A stretch of DNA of 48,184 bases from Acidithiobacillus montserratensis (lineage in GTDB: Bacteria > Pseudomonadota > Gammaproteobacteria > Acidithiobacillales > Acidithiobacillaceae): positions 1 through 48,184 of the forward strand of contig NZ_JABBOU010000056.1 in assembly GCF_018853465.1 (NCBI RefSeq), written 5' to 3'. Under the pieces are notes generated by a model. It was given only the letters and a program-made list of their open reading frames with translations. It did no database searches and had not been told where the DNA came from. The position numbers and the translations under genes were made by a program. Every line of letters starts with the position of its first letter. Positions within the stretch are counted from its first letter, which is position 1. Positions 32,751 through 41,186 of this stretch are shown one piece after another.

Positions 32751-34181
32751 ATGTTTGAAGGTCCCTGTAAAAAATCCCTGGTGCTGCTGACGGCGGCTAT
32801 AGTGGGATCTCTGCTGGCAGTGCCGGCAATGGCCCTGGATTTTAACCAGTGTGTGACTTTAGCTCTCAAGCAGAATCCGCAGATGCTTGCCGCTAAGGCG
32901 CAACAGGCGGAAGCCAAAGGTGCTGTATCTGAGGCGCGGGGTCATTTGCTGCCGAAGCTGAATGCCTCCTTTTCTGCCAGCCAGTCCAATAACGCCCTAA
33001 CGGTTTTTGGAATGAAGCTGTCCCAGCGCCAGGCCACTTTCAATGATTTTGGCGCCAGTCAGTTCAATCCCAGCAACCCCAACAGCCTGAATGTGGCGCC
33101 GGCTGGTCTCAATCTTCCGGGCAATTACCATAATTACGGCACCAAACTCCAACTGGAAATACCCATCTGGAATGGAGGCGAAATCTGGGGACGCCTGAGT
33201 CAGGCCCATGCCATGCTCGAAGCCGCCCAAAGCGGGAATGTCATGGCCCGCCAGAAACTGACTTTTGCCGTGCTTCAGGCATACGACAGTGTCATTGCTG
33301 CTGACAGCGCCATTCAGGTCGCTAAAAAAGCCGAAAAGGCCGCCGAATCCTATGTGAAAACCAGCAAGTTGCTCCTCGACAAGGGAGTTCTGGTCAAAAG
33401 CGACTGGTTGGCGGCGGAAGTGAATCTCGAAAAAACCCGGCTGGCTCTGGAGAACGCCCGGAATGATCATGCCAATGCTTTGGAAAATCTGTCTATTATG
33501 ATCGGCTGGCCGGAAGGGAAGACCCTTGCCGTGGAACAACCCGTGCAACCGCTATTGCCGAGCCATTCCCTGACGGATTTGCAGCGCGAGGCGCTGACCG
33601 ACAATGCCGGTATTATCGCTTTGCAGCACAAGCTGAAAGCCGCGCAGGATGGCATCCAGGTGGCCCGCGCCGCCTACCTCCCTCATGTCAATGCCATGGC
33701 CAACCAGGAATGGAATGGCAGCTCTCTGGGAAATGCTGCACCCTCCTATACCGTTGGTGGTGAAGTGACCTGGAATGTGCTGGATTTTGCCCGAGGCGGC
33801 GGGATGGACCGGGCCCAGGCTGAACGCGAACAAGCCATGGCCACCTTGCAGGAAGCCCAGGATAAACTGCGTTTGCAGGTGGCAGAAGCCTGGCGCAGTG
33901 CCCGGGAGGCGGCGCTGCGCGTGAAAATGCGGCAGCTGGCGGTGCAGCAAATGGAAGAATCCCAACGTCTGGTGCGTTTGCGTTATGAAAATGGGGTCGA
34001 AACCATTACCGGACTGTTACATGGTCAGGCCGAACTGGATCAATCCCGGGCGGAGCTGGTGTCGGCTTATTATGCTGAGGCCGTCCAGCGCGGCGCGCTG
34101 CTGCTGGCTATGGGCAAATTGAATCCGCAAGAAATCGTCGATGTGGCCCCGGTGTCCGTCGTAGAAGGAGTGCAACAATGA
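32751..34181 (+). CDS. TolC-family outer-membrane efflux protein
   Basis: 476 residues. Start ATG 32751 has GGAG six bases upstream and begins a clear signal peptide (cut near AMALDF); an ATG at 32613 in frame would put it internally. Repeated long helices (AAESYVKTSKLLLDKGVLVKSDWLAAEVNLEKTRLALENARNDHANALENLS and its later copy) are the internal duplication of TolC/OEP proteins. It forms the outer-membrane exit duct for the adaptor and RND pump encoded next. It overlaps the adaptor gene by four bases. Confidence 0.9.
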   Translation: MFEGPCKKSLVLLTAAIVGSLLAVPAMALDFNQCVTLALKQNPQMLAAKAQQAEAKGAVSEARGHLLPKLNASFSASQSNNALTVFGMKLSQRQATFNDFGASQFNPSNPNSLNVAPAGLNLPGNYHNYGTKLQLEIPIWNGGEIWGRLSQAHAMLEAAQSGNVMARQKLTFAVLQAYDSVIAADSAIQVAKKAEKAAESYVKTSKLLLDKGVLVKSDWLAAEVNLEKTRLALENARNDHANALENLSIMIGWPEGKTLAVEQPVQPLLPSHSLTDLQREALTDNAGIIALQHKLKAAQDGIQVARAAYLPHVNAMANQEWNGSSLGNAAPSYTVGGEVTWNVLDFARGGGMDRAQAEREQAMATLQEAQDKLRLQVAEAWRSAREAALRVKMRQLAVQQMEESQRLVRLRYENGVETITGLLHGQAELDQSRAELVSAYYAEAVQRGALLLAMGKLNPQEIVDVAPVSVVEGVQQ

Positions 34182-35257
34182 TGAACTGGAAGCGCGGCGC
34201 GCTGGTGTCAGTCATAGTATTGAGCAGTGCCGGCCTGGCTGCTTGCAGTAAATCACCTCCCCGGTCCCCGGCCATCCATCAGCGCGTGAATGCCCCGGTC
34301 ATGCAGATTGGCGGGAAGGATATGGCAGCCTACAGTCAGATTCCCGGTACGGTAATTGCCGCCCAGCAGGTGCAGATCAGTTCGCGGCTCAGTGGTTATA
34401 TTCGCCACCTGAATCTGCGCGAAGGGCAGACCGTCAAAGCGGGCCAGTTACTTTTTGAGGTGGATCCGACCGATGTCCAGGCCCAGGTGCAGCAGGCCCA
34501 GGCGGGTTTGGCGGAAGCCCAGTCCAGTCTCAGCGATGCCCGCTCCAATTATGTGCGTTTCAAGGCGCTCTACGCGCAGCAGGCGATTCCTGAAAAACAA
34601 TGGGATCAGGTGAAATCCGCTTATGCTATGGCCCAGGCGCGTGCTGCTGCAGCCCATGCCGGTATTGCCAGTGCCCAGGCACAGATGCGCTATGCCCGGG
34701 TGACGGCCCCCTTTTCCGGCATCATCATCAATAAGCAGGCGCAAAATGGTGATATGGCGTCGCCGGGACAGCCAGTGCTGACCCTCGCCAATCCCGGTCA
34801 ACTGGAAGTGCGTTTTGCCGCTGGCAGTGCGTTATTCCAGAGCCTGAAAAGGGGCCAGACCCTGGAGGTGCTGGCAGATGGGCGCAGGGTGCCCGCGACG
34901 GTGCTGGATTTGGTGAGTACGGCGGATCCCATGACCCATGCCCACACGGTCAAGCTGAGTTTGCCGGCCGACAGTCATCTGCAGGCAGGAGATTACGTGA
35001 CAGTCGAGGTGCCACTGGCGGCGCGGCAGGTGATGACCGTCCCGGCCAGCGCCTTGCAGGATCGCGCGGGTATTCCGGGAGTTTTTGTAGTGGATGCCCA
35101 CGGTATTGCTCACTACCGCATGGTACGCAGCGGTCCGCAAACGCCCGATGGCGTGGAAATTCTTTCCGGTTTGAGCGCGGGTGAAACCGTGGTGATCGGC
35201 AATGTTGCCGCCGTGAATAATGGCGACCAGATCGATGTCGGGGCAGCCCATGGCTGA
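34178..35257 (+). CDS. RND efflux periplasmic adaptor (HlyD/MFP), lipoprotein
   Basis: 359 residues. A lipoprotein signal with lipobox LAAC (Cys near residue 23) anchors it to the inner membrane. The barrel-sandwich/lipoyl half-motifs (RLSGYIRHLNLREGQTVKAGQLLFEVD and VTAPFSGIIINKQAQNGDMASPGQ) flank a coiled-coil hairpin. The C-terminal beta-barrel and membrane-proximal domains follow. It bridges pump and TolC. Two adjacent ATGs (34178 and 34181) are equally plausible starts. Confidence 0.92.
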   Translation: MMNWKRGALVSVIVLSSAGLAACSKSPPRSPAIHQRVNAPVMQIGGKDMAAYSQIPGTVIAAQQVQISSRLSGYIRHLNLREGQTVKAGQLLFEVDPTDVQAQVQQAQAGLAEAQSSLSDARSNYVRFKALYAQQAIPEKQWDQVKSAYAMAQARAAAAHAGIASAQAQMRYARVTAPFSGIIINKQAQNGDMASPGQPVLTLANPGQLEVRFAAGSALFQSLKRGQTLEVLADGRRVPATVLDLVSTADPMTHAHTVKLSLPADSHLQAGDYVTVEVPLAARQVMTVPASALQDRAGIPGVFVVDAHGIAHYRMVRSGPQTPDGVEILSGLSAGETVVIGNVAAVNNGDQIDVGAAHG

Positions 35258-38200
35258 TCAGCAGCACAAGATGAATCTGGCGGGTCGTCTGGCCCGGTCT
35301 TTTTACCAATCCAAAATTACCGTACTTATCATGATCGCCATTGCCCTCTTCGGGCTCCTGGCGGTAACGGTGACTCCGCGCTTGTATAACCCCGAAATTG
35401 TGGTACCGGCGGCAGAAATATTCGTGATGCGCCCCGGTTCCAACAGTGAGGAAATCCACAATCTGGTGATTCGCCCTCTGGAAGCTCTGATGGCTTCCTT
35501 GCCTGGTGTGCATCATACCTTCGGATATTCGGTCAATGACATGGGTATTGTCACCGTGGAATTCCAGGTGGGCGCCAACGAAGAAAAAAGCCTGCTGGAG
35601 GTCTATAACCAACTCAGTCGCAATATGGACAAAATGCCGCCGGGGACTGAACAGCCGCTGGTGAAATCCATCGGCATCAATGATGTGCCAATCATGACGG
35701 TGACCTTGAGTAGTGCAAAGCTGAATACTTTGGCTTTGCGTCAGGTGGCTATCCGCCTGATGGATCAGTTGCAGAATGTGCCCGATGTAGCCAATGCCAC
35801 CCTGATTGGCGGGGGCAGGCAGGCAGTCAATGTCTGGCTCAACCCGGCCAAACTGGCCAGTACTGGCCTCAGCCTGAAAAATATCCAGCAGTCTCTGCAG
35901 GGCAATAATGTCATTCTTCCCGGCGGACATCTGGTCAATGACAATCATGAAATCCCCTTACGCATCAATGGCGCTTTGGGTTCTGCCCAGGCGGTTGGCA
36001 ATGTGATTATCGGCAGTCATGATGGACAACCCATATTCTTGAAGGATGTCGCACGGATTGAAGAAGGTGCGGCAGAAACTCAAACCGCCACCAGTAACAC
36101 AGCAGGGCTGGCCAACCAGATGCGCTTGCCCGCTGGCACCAGCATGCCCGCAGTGACCATTGCCCTGGCCAAGCGTCCCGGTACCAATGCGGTGACTGTG
36201 GCGGATGCCCTCAAAGCCAAGCTGGGACGCCTGGAGCGGGAAGCCCTGCCTCAGGGAGTGCATGTCAGCATTACCCGTGACTATGGTGCCCGCGCCAATG
36301 ATGCTGTGAGTACCTTGTTCGAGCATCTCAGTATTGCCATCGGCGTAGTGGCCATCATTCTGATGATTTTTCTGGGTTGGCGTGAAGCCGGTATTGTGAT
36401 TTTGACTGTTCCCCTGACCCTGGGAGCGGTACTGGGTATTGGCTGGTTGCTGGGACAGACCATTAACCGTATTACCCTTTTTGCCCTGATTTTGTCGCTG
36501 GGGTTACTGGTGGATGGCGGCATTGTGGTCATTGAAAACATCCATCGTCATTTGCATGGCTGTGCCAAGGGTGGTTTTGCCGATTGCGTCATTCATGCCA
36601 CGAATGAAATCGGTAATCCCACCAATATTGCTACCCTTGCGGTCATTCTGGCTTTTGTGCCCATGGCTTTTGTCACCGGCATGATGGGGCCTTTCATGCT
36701 GCCCATTCCGATTTTTGTACCCATCGCCATGATTGCTTCGGTTCTGCTGGCCTATACGGTGGTTCCCTGGGGAGCCTACCGCTTTCTGCGCCGGAAGGCG
36801 GCCAAGGCAGCAGCTGCGCATGGCGACGAAGATGCTGGTGGCGCCCAGTCTTCCCCGGACGCCCTGCAAAGAGGGTATCTGCGAGTGGTGACACCATTGC
36901 TCAAATCGTCTGGGCGGCGCAATATTTTCTTTCTGGTGGTGGTGATTCTGCTCCTGTTGGCCATGTTGATGCCCTTGTGGCAGTTTGTCCGTCCTCAGGG
37001 AATGAACGGCCCTCTCAGCGCTCTGGGCGTGAACCTGAAAATGCTGCCGGAAGGTAATGTCAGTGATTTCATGATCCAGGTAGATACTCCCGCTGGTACG
37101 GCATTGGATGCTACCGGACAGGTGACGGAAGCCGTGGGCAATGTCCTCAGTCACAATCGCTATATTGAAAATTTCCAGACCTATCTGGGGCATTCAGCAC
37201 CAGTGGATTTTGCCGGACTGGTGCGCGGTGACATGATGCGCGAAGGCAGCAATTACGCCCAGATCCAGATCAATCTGGTGCCCCGTGATGAACGTCCCAT
37301 GTCTCATACGGTGGCTGTGGAAGTCTATAAGGCCTTGCAGGGCGTACGTGAGCGTTTTCCGCAGGCGGTCATCAAGATTTTTGAGGTGCCTCCGGGTCCA
37401 CCCGTGCGCGCCCAGGTGGTTGCCGAACTCTATGGTCCGAACTACCAGAAGCTCCGGGAATTGGCAGGGACTGTAGAGCAGCGTTTCCGGAAAGTCTACG
37501 ACATGATCAATGTCGATGATTCGGTAACGGCTACAGTGCCCGAGTACCAGATTCATGTGGACCGGCAAAAGGCGATGCTGGCTGGTGTGGCTCCGGCTCA
37601 GGTGGCTGAACTGGTGCATGATTATATTGCCGGTACCAAGCTGGGTGCCCTGCACGATCCTTCTGCCCGGGAACCGGTAGATATCATTTTGCGGGTGCCG
37701 CCCCAGGATCGCGCCTGGCGGCAGCAGATTCTCGATCTGCATATTCGCAACAGCCAGGGTCAGCAGGTGGCTTTGTCGAGTATCGTGCAGATCCAGAAAA
37801 CGACACTGGCAAAACCGATTTACGATCGGGACCAGCATCCAGTGGTGTATGTGACCGGTGATCTGATCGGTTCGAGTCCGGTTTATGCGGTTTTGAGTCT
37901 CAATGATTGGCTGGATGACCAGCATCTGGATGGCGTGCATCTGAGCACCGGCAATCTGGGTTTTACGCCTGCCCAACCCGATGATATTACTCATTACCAG
38001 ATTCTCTGGGGGGGCGACATGCGCCTGACTCTGGACGTGTTCCGCGATCTGGGTGCGGCTTTTATTGTAGCTCTGGTGTTTATTTATTTGATGCTGGTGG
38101 CCTACTACCAGTCTTTTATGATGCCGGTGATTGTGATGGGCGCGATTCCGATGACGCTGATCGGCGTGTTTCCCGGACACTGGCTGCTCCATACGCCCTT

Positions 38201-38546
38201 CAATGCCACCTCCATGATCGGAGTGATCGCTCTCGCCGGGGTGGTTGTTCGTAACTCATTATTGTTAATAGATTTTATTATTGATTACCGGCGTCAGGGC
38301 TTTCCGTTGGAAGAGGCGGTTTTACAGGCGGGTGCTGTTCGCTTCCGTCCTATTTTGCTAACCGCGCTGGCTATTATGTTCGGTTCGGCCATCATGGTCA
38401 CCGATCCGGTCTTTGGTGGTTTGGCCGTTTCCTTGATTTTTGGCACCTTCGCCTCCACACTCCTGACATTAGTAGTGATTCCGCTACTGTATTTTTTATG
38501 GGAGCGGCGCCTTGAAAAACAGTCTCAGAGGATGGTACATCAATGA
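35250..38546 (+). CDS. RND efflux transporter permease subunit
   Basis: 1098 residues, with 12 predicted membrane segments and two large periplasmic loops. TM4 reads SLGLLVDGGIVVIENI: one of the paired aspartates of AcrB-type pumps (Asp407/Asp408) is Gly here (Asp422, Gly423). TM10 has LAGVVVRNSLLLIDF, with Arg1001 where AcrB has Lys940. The proton relay therefore differs from the classical HAE-1 group. The substrate is unknown; given the redox-thiol neighbours, a sulfur- or metal-thiol-linked compound is possible. It overlaps the adaptor (8 bases) and DUF2892 gene (4 bases). Confidence 0.9.
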   Translation: MADQQHKMNLAGRLARSFYQSKITVLIMIAIALFGLLAVTVTPRLYNPEIVVPAAEIFVMRPGSNSEEIHNLVIRPLEALMASLPGVHHTFGYSVNDMGIVTVEFQVGANEEKSLLEVYNQLSRNMDKMPPGTEQPLVKSIGINDVPIMTVTLSSAKLNTLALRQVAIRLMDQLQNVPDVANATLIGGGRQAVNVWLNPAKLASTGLSLKNIQQSLQGNNVILPGGHLVNDNHEIPLRINGALGSAQAVGNVIIGSHDGQPIFLKDVARIEEGAAETQTATSNTAGLANQMRLPAGTSMPAVTIALAKRPGTNAVTVADALKAKLGRLEREALPQGVHVSITRDYGARANDAVSTLFEHLSIAIGVVAIILMIFLGWREAGIVILTVPLTLGAVLGIGWLLGQTINRITLFALILSLGLLVDGGIVVIENIHRHLHGCAKGGFADCVIHATNEIGNPTNIATLAVILAFVPMAFVTGMMGPFMLPIPIFVPIAMIASVLLAYTVVPWGAYRFLRRKAAKAAAAHGDEDAGGAQSSPDALQRGYLRVVTPLLKSSGRRNIFFLVVVILLLLAMLMPLWQFVRPQGMNGPLSALGVNLKMLPEGNVSDFMIQVDTPAGTALDATGQVTEAVGNVLSHNRYIENFQTYLGHSAPVDFAGLVRGDMMREGSNYAQIQINLVPRDERPMSHTVAVEVYKALQGVRERFPQAVIKIFEVPPGPPVRAQVVAELYGPNYQKLRELAGTVEQRFRKVYDMINVDDSVTATVPEYQIHVDRQKAMLAGVAPAQVAELVHDYIAGTKLGALHDPSAREPVDIILRVPPQDRAWRQQILDLHIRNSQGQQVALSSIVQIQKTTLAKPIYDRDQHPVVYVTGDLIGSSPVYAVLSLNDWLDDQHLDGVHLSTGNLGFTPAQPDDITHYQILWGGDMRLTLDVFRDLGAAFIVALVFIYLMLVAYYQSFMMPVIVMGAIPMTLIGVFPGHWLLHTPFNATSMIGVIALAGVVVRNSLLLIDFIIDYRRQGFPLEEAVLQAGAVRFRPILLTALAIMFGSAIMVTDPVFGGLAVSLIFGTFASTLLTLVVIPLLYFLWERRLEKQSQRMVHQ

Positions 38547-38764
38547 ATACAGAACGTTGGGTAAGGGTGCTTGCCGGTTTTTTTGTCCTGGTCAGTGTCG
38601 TCCTGGGCGCTCCCGCCAGTCCCATCTTTATCAGTGAATGGTTTCTGGCGTTTACGCTTTTTGTGGGATTCAATTTGTTGCAGAGCGGCTTCACCTGCTT
38701 TTGTCCCCTGGACCGAATTTTGTTGAAACTGGGCGTTCCCGGCTCGGGGTCCTGCGGGAGATAA
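38543..38764 (+). CDS. DUF2892/YgaP-type transmembrane protein
   Basis: 73 residues. Two hydrophobic segments and the pattern FVGFNLLQSGFTCFCPLDRILLKLG match the C-terminal membrane domain of E. coli YgaP (DUF2892), including the conserved Cys-Pro. Additional cysteines in FTCFCPL may be redox-active. It overlaps the pump stop (ATGA) and ends three bases before the rhodanese gene, so the two appear to be a split YgaP. Confidence 0.8.
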   Translation: MNTERWVRVLAGFFVLVSVVLGAPASPIFISEWFLAFTLFVGFNLLQSGFTCFCPLDRILLKLGVPGSGSCGR

Positions 38765-38767
38765 ATC

Positions 38768-39193
38768 ATGGAAGCCAAAATTATCACTTTTGCCCAAGCG
38801 CAATGGCCCCTTTTGCTGGCGGCAGTGGCCTTGATTGTCATGATTTTCAAAGGCCCCCTGACCCGCAAGGCGGCAGGTATCAGTGAAGTGGATGCCAAGA
38901 CCGCTGTTCAGCTCATTAACCACGAAGAAGCCGTGGTCATTGATGTGCGTGAACAAAATGAATGGGCTCAGGGACATCTCCCCGGTGCCCGTCATATCCC
39001 TCTGGGGGATTTGCCCAAGTACATGAAAGATCTGGAAAAACATCGGGGTCACCATGTGATTTGCCAGTGCGCCAGCGGCATGCGTTCGGCTCGGGCCGCC
39101 GCCAGTCTGAAAAAAGCCGGTTTTGACAAAATCTACAGTCTCAAGGGTGGCATCGGCGCCTGGCGCAGTGCCGGTTTGCCGGTCGAAAAATGA
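38768..39193 (+). CDS. Membrane-anchored single-domain rhodanese
   Basis: 141 residues. One N-terminal membrane segment (residues 13-28) is followed by a rhodanese domain: DVREQNEWAQGHLPGARHIPL and the active-site loop CASGMRS with catalytic Cys101. Rhodaneses hold a cysteine persulfide and pass sulfane sulfur to thiols. Membrane anchoring next to an RND pump and DUF2892 protein suggests sulfur trafficking at the inner membrane. The stop overlaps the glutaredoxin start. Confidence 0.9.
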   Translation: MEAKIITFAQAQWPLLLAAVALIVMIFKGPLTRKAAGISEVDAKTAVQLINHEEAVVIDVREQNEWAQGHLPGARHIPLGDLPKYMKDLEKHRGHHVICQCASGMRSARAAASLKKAGFDKIYSLKGGIGAWRSAGLPVEK

Positions 39194-39468
39194 AAGTCGC
39201 CGCTGAAGTCGTCATGTACGCCACGGGAGCCTGCCCCTACTGTCACCGGGCCGAAGCCCTACTGCGCAGCAAGGGGGTTAATCCTACTGTTATCCGCGTC
39301 GATCAAAATCCGGCCCTGCGCCGGGAAATGCAGCAGCGTGCCCACGGTCGCCATACGGTGCCACAGATTTTCATCAATGGATTGCATGTGGGTGGATCTG
39401 ATGATCTGGCCGCATTGAATCATCGCGGTGGGCTGGATAGTCTGTTACAAACGCCTCCCCAGGCTTAG
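39190..39468 (+). CDS. grxC: Glutaredoxin (GrxC-like, CPYC)
   Basis: 92 residues, a class I glutaredoxin with active site ACPYCHRAE, TVPQIFING and GGSDDLAAL (glutathione groove). It starts in a four-base overlap with the rhodanese gene. It reduces mixed disulfides, and in this setting could reduce rhodanese or glutathione persulfides. Confidence 0.9.
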   Translation: MKVAAEVVMYATGACPYCHRAEALLRSKGVNPTVIRVDQNPALRREMQQRAHGRHTVPQIFINGLHVGGSDDLAALNHRGGLDSLLQTPPQA

Positions 39469-39505
39469 TTTCGCACGATGATGGGTATGTTCTCAGGGGG
39501 TTAAA

Positions 39506-39940
39506 ATGACAACATTGATGCTGGTGTGTCCTTCCTGTGGGGGACTGAATCGTGTTCCCCAAGAGCGCTTGGGGGATAAAGCCAAATGTGGTAAATGCCA
39601 TGCCGAACTATTACCTGAGCATCCTGTCAACCTGGATGCCGGACATTTCAATACCTATATCCAGAAAAACGCACTCCCGGTGCTGGTGGACTTTTGGGCT
39701 CCCTGGTGCGGACCCTGCCGGAGTATGGCACCTCAGTTTGAACAGGCTGCACGCACTCTGCGGGGGCGGGTATTGTTTGCCAAGGTCAATACCGAAGCCG
39801 AGCAGTCTCTGGGGGCGCGCTTCCAGATTCGCTCGATCCCGAGCATGCTGCTCTTCCAGAATGGACAGGAAACAGCCCGCGTCAGTGGTGCCATGGGTGC
39901 AGCGGAAATACAGCGCTGGCTAGGGTCCCAGGGGGTGTAG
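39506..39940 (+). CDS. trxC: Thioredoxin 2-type (zinc-ribbon) thioredoxin
   Basis: 144 residues. An N-terminal zinc ribbon (CPSC ... CGKC) precedes a thioredoxin fold with WCGPC and the cis-Pro SIPSM. TrxC is an oxidative-stress thioredoxin, more resistant to oxidation than TrxA. A ribosome site AGGGGG precedes ATG 39506. It lies 37 bases after the glutaredoxin gene and may belong to the same transcript, completing a sulfur-redox set. Confidence 0.93.
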   Translation: MTTLMLVCPSCGGLNRVPQERLGDKAKCGKCHAELLPEHPVNLDAGHFNTYIQKNALPVLVDFWAPWCGPCRSMAPQFEQAARTLRGRVLFAKVNTEAEQSLGARFQIRSIPSMLLFQNGQETARVSGAMGAAEIQRWLGSQGV

Positions 39941-39974
39941 GCGGATTACAGAGGCAAAACCATATGCATACGCC

Positions 39975-40002
39975 TTGACTTCCCCAGAATAAACACTAAA
40001 TT
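39975..40002 (+). promoter_or_regulatory. Promoter of the amiC-type gene
   Basis: TTGACT (39975-39980), 16 bases, TAAATT (39997-40002), about 40 bases before the GTG start. Confidence 0.5.
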
Positions 40003-40044
40003 ACCCCTATAACTTGAGAACTTAATATAAGTTGGGGGCGTGCT

Positions 40045-41031
40045 GTGCGTTATTCATCCTGTGTTTGTTCCAGTCGGCGACAGTTTCTGCAGCAGTTGGC
40101 TCTGGGTGGAGCCCTGCTGGGAACCTGGAAAATGGCTGAAGCCAGCAGGGCTGCGTTAGTCCTTCCGCGTGAACGTCCCATTGTGGTTTGTCTGGATCCC
40201 GGGCACGGCGGCCACGATCCCGGCGCGGTAGGGCTGCGCGGTACCCGGGAAAAAGATGTGGTCCTCGATGTGGGCCTTATTCTTGCGCAACATCTGCGCA
40301 GGACACCCGGGGTTCAGGTGCTCATGACCCGGCAAAGCGATCAGTATGTTCCTCTGTTGTCGCGCATGCATCTGGGTACACAGCGACGGGCAGACCTGTT
40401 TATTTCCATTCATGCCGATGCTTTTCCGGATCCCGACGTGCGTGGTTCTACGGTCTGGGCATTATCCGCGAAGGGGGCCAGTAATGCCGCTGCCCGCTGG
40501 CTGGCAAAATCCCAAAATTCGGCAGACCCGATCCTCAGTAAATGGTCCACCGGTCGGCAAGATCCCTTGCTGAACGAGGTGTTGATCAACATGACCCAGA
40601 CGGCGGCCATGAATGCCGCCGCAGCGGCGGCAGATGTCATGATTCGTGGTCTGGCAGGGGTGGAAGGCTTGCATAATGCGGCAGTACAGCATGCCAATTT
40701 TGTGGTGCTGCGCGCCCCCGATGTGCCTTCCATGCTGGTTGAGACAGCCTTTATTTCCAATCCCCAGGAAGAGCAGCGACTGCGCGACCCGGAATTCCGC
40801 CAGACCCTGGCGCGGAGTATGCACGACGCCATCGTGGCCCATTTTGTCAAAGCACCACCCACCGATAGTTGCTGGTCTGCGGCTAATCATGTGCTGGGAC
40901 ATCATGAAACCCTCAAGGAAGTGGCACGACGTTACGGCCTCAGCGTGCAAGCGCTGCGCCTTGCCAACAATCTTGCCCAAGGGGAAGAGCCGACTGGCAC
41001 CCATTTGCGCGTGCCGATCATGGGTGCGTGA
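40045..41031 (+). CDS. amiC: N-acetylmuramoyl-L-alanine amidase with LysM, Tat-type signal
   Basis: 328 residues from GTG 40045 with a GGGGG stretch upstream. The N-terminus SSRRQFLQQLALGGALLG is a twin-arginine-like signal. The amidase_3 domain carries zinc ligands in LDPGHGGHDPGA, the Glu of REKDVVLDVG, and SIHADAF, ending MLVETAFISNP. The last 45 residues form a LysM repeat (HHETLKEVARRYGLSVQALRLANNL). It cleaves the peptide stem from muramic acid at division. Tat export is typical of AmiC. Confidence 0.92.
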   Translation: MRYSSCVCSSRRQFLQQLALGGALLGTWKMAEASRAALVLPRERPIVVCLDPGHGGHDPGAVGLRGTREKDVVLDVGLILAQHLRRTPGVQVLMTRQSDQYVPLLSRMHLGTQRRADLFISIHADAFPDPDVRGSTVWALSAKGASNAAARWLAKSQNSADPILSKWSTGRQDPLLNEVLINMTQTAAMNAAAAAADVMIRGLAGVEGLHNAAVQHANFVVLRAPDVPSMLVETAFISNPQEEQRLRDPEFRQTLARSMHDAIVAHFVKAPPTDSCWSAANHVLGHHETLKEVARRYGLSVQALRLANNLAQGEEPTGTHLRVPIMGA

Positions 41032-41058
41032 AATCGCAGCTTGAAAATAGAGAGCCGG

Positions 41059-41086
41059 TTGCTATTATTGTCGGGATCTTTATAAT
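41059..41086 (+). promoter_or_regulatory. tRNA-Glu promoter
   Basis: TTGCTA (41059-41064), 16 bases, TATAAT (41081-41086, perfect). The tRNA starts at 41097. Confidence 0.7.
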
Positions 41087-41096
41087 TTGTGACCCT

Positions 41097-41172
41097 GCTC
41101 CCATCGTCTAGCGGTCTAGGACACTGGCCTCTCACGTCGGTAACAGGGGTTCGAACCCCCTTGGGAGCACCA
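41097..41172 (+). tRNA. tRNA-Glu (anticodon CTC)
   Basis: 76 nt including encoded CCA (41170-41172). Acceptor GCTCCCA with TGGGAGC; the anticodon loop in CTGGC-CTCTCAC-GTCGG gives CTC; T arm AGGGGTTCGAACCCC. It reads GAG codons. The anticodon stem carries two G-T wobble pairs. Confidence 0.95.
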
Positions 41173-41186
41173 TTTTAGTCTGGTCA

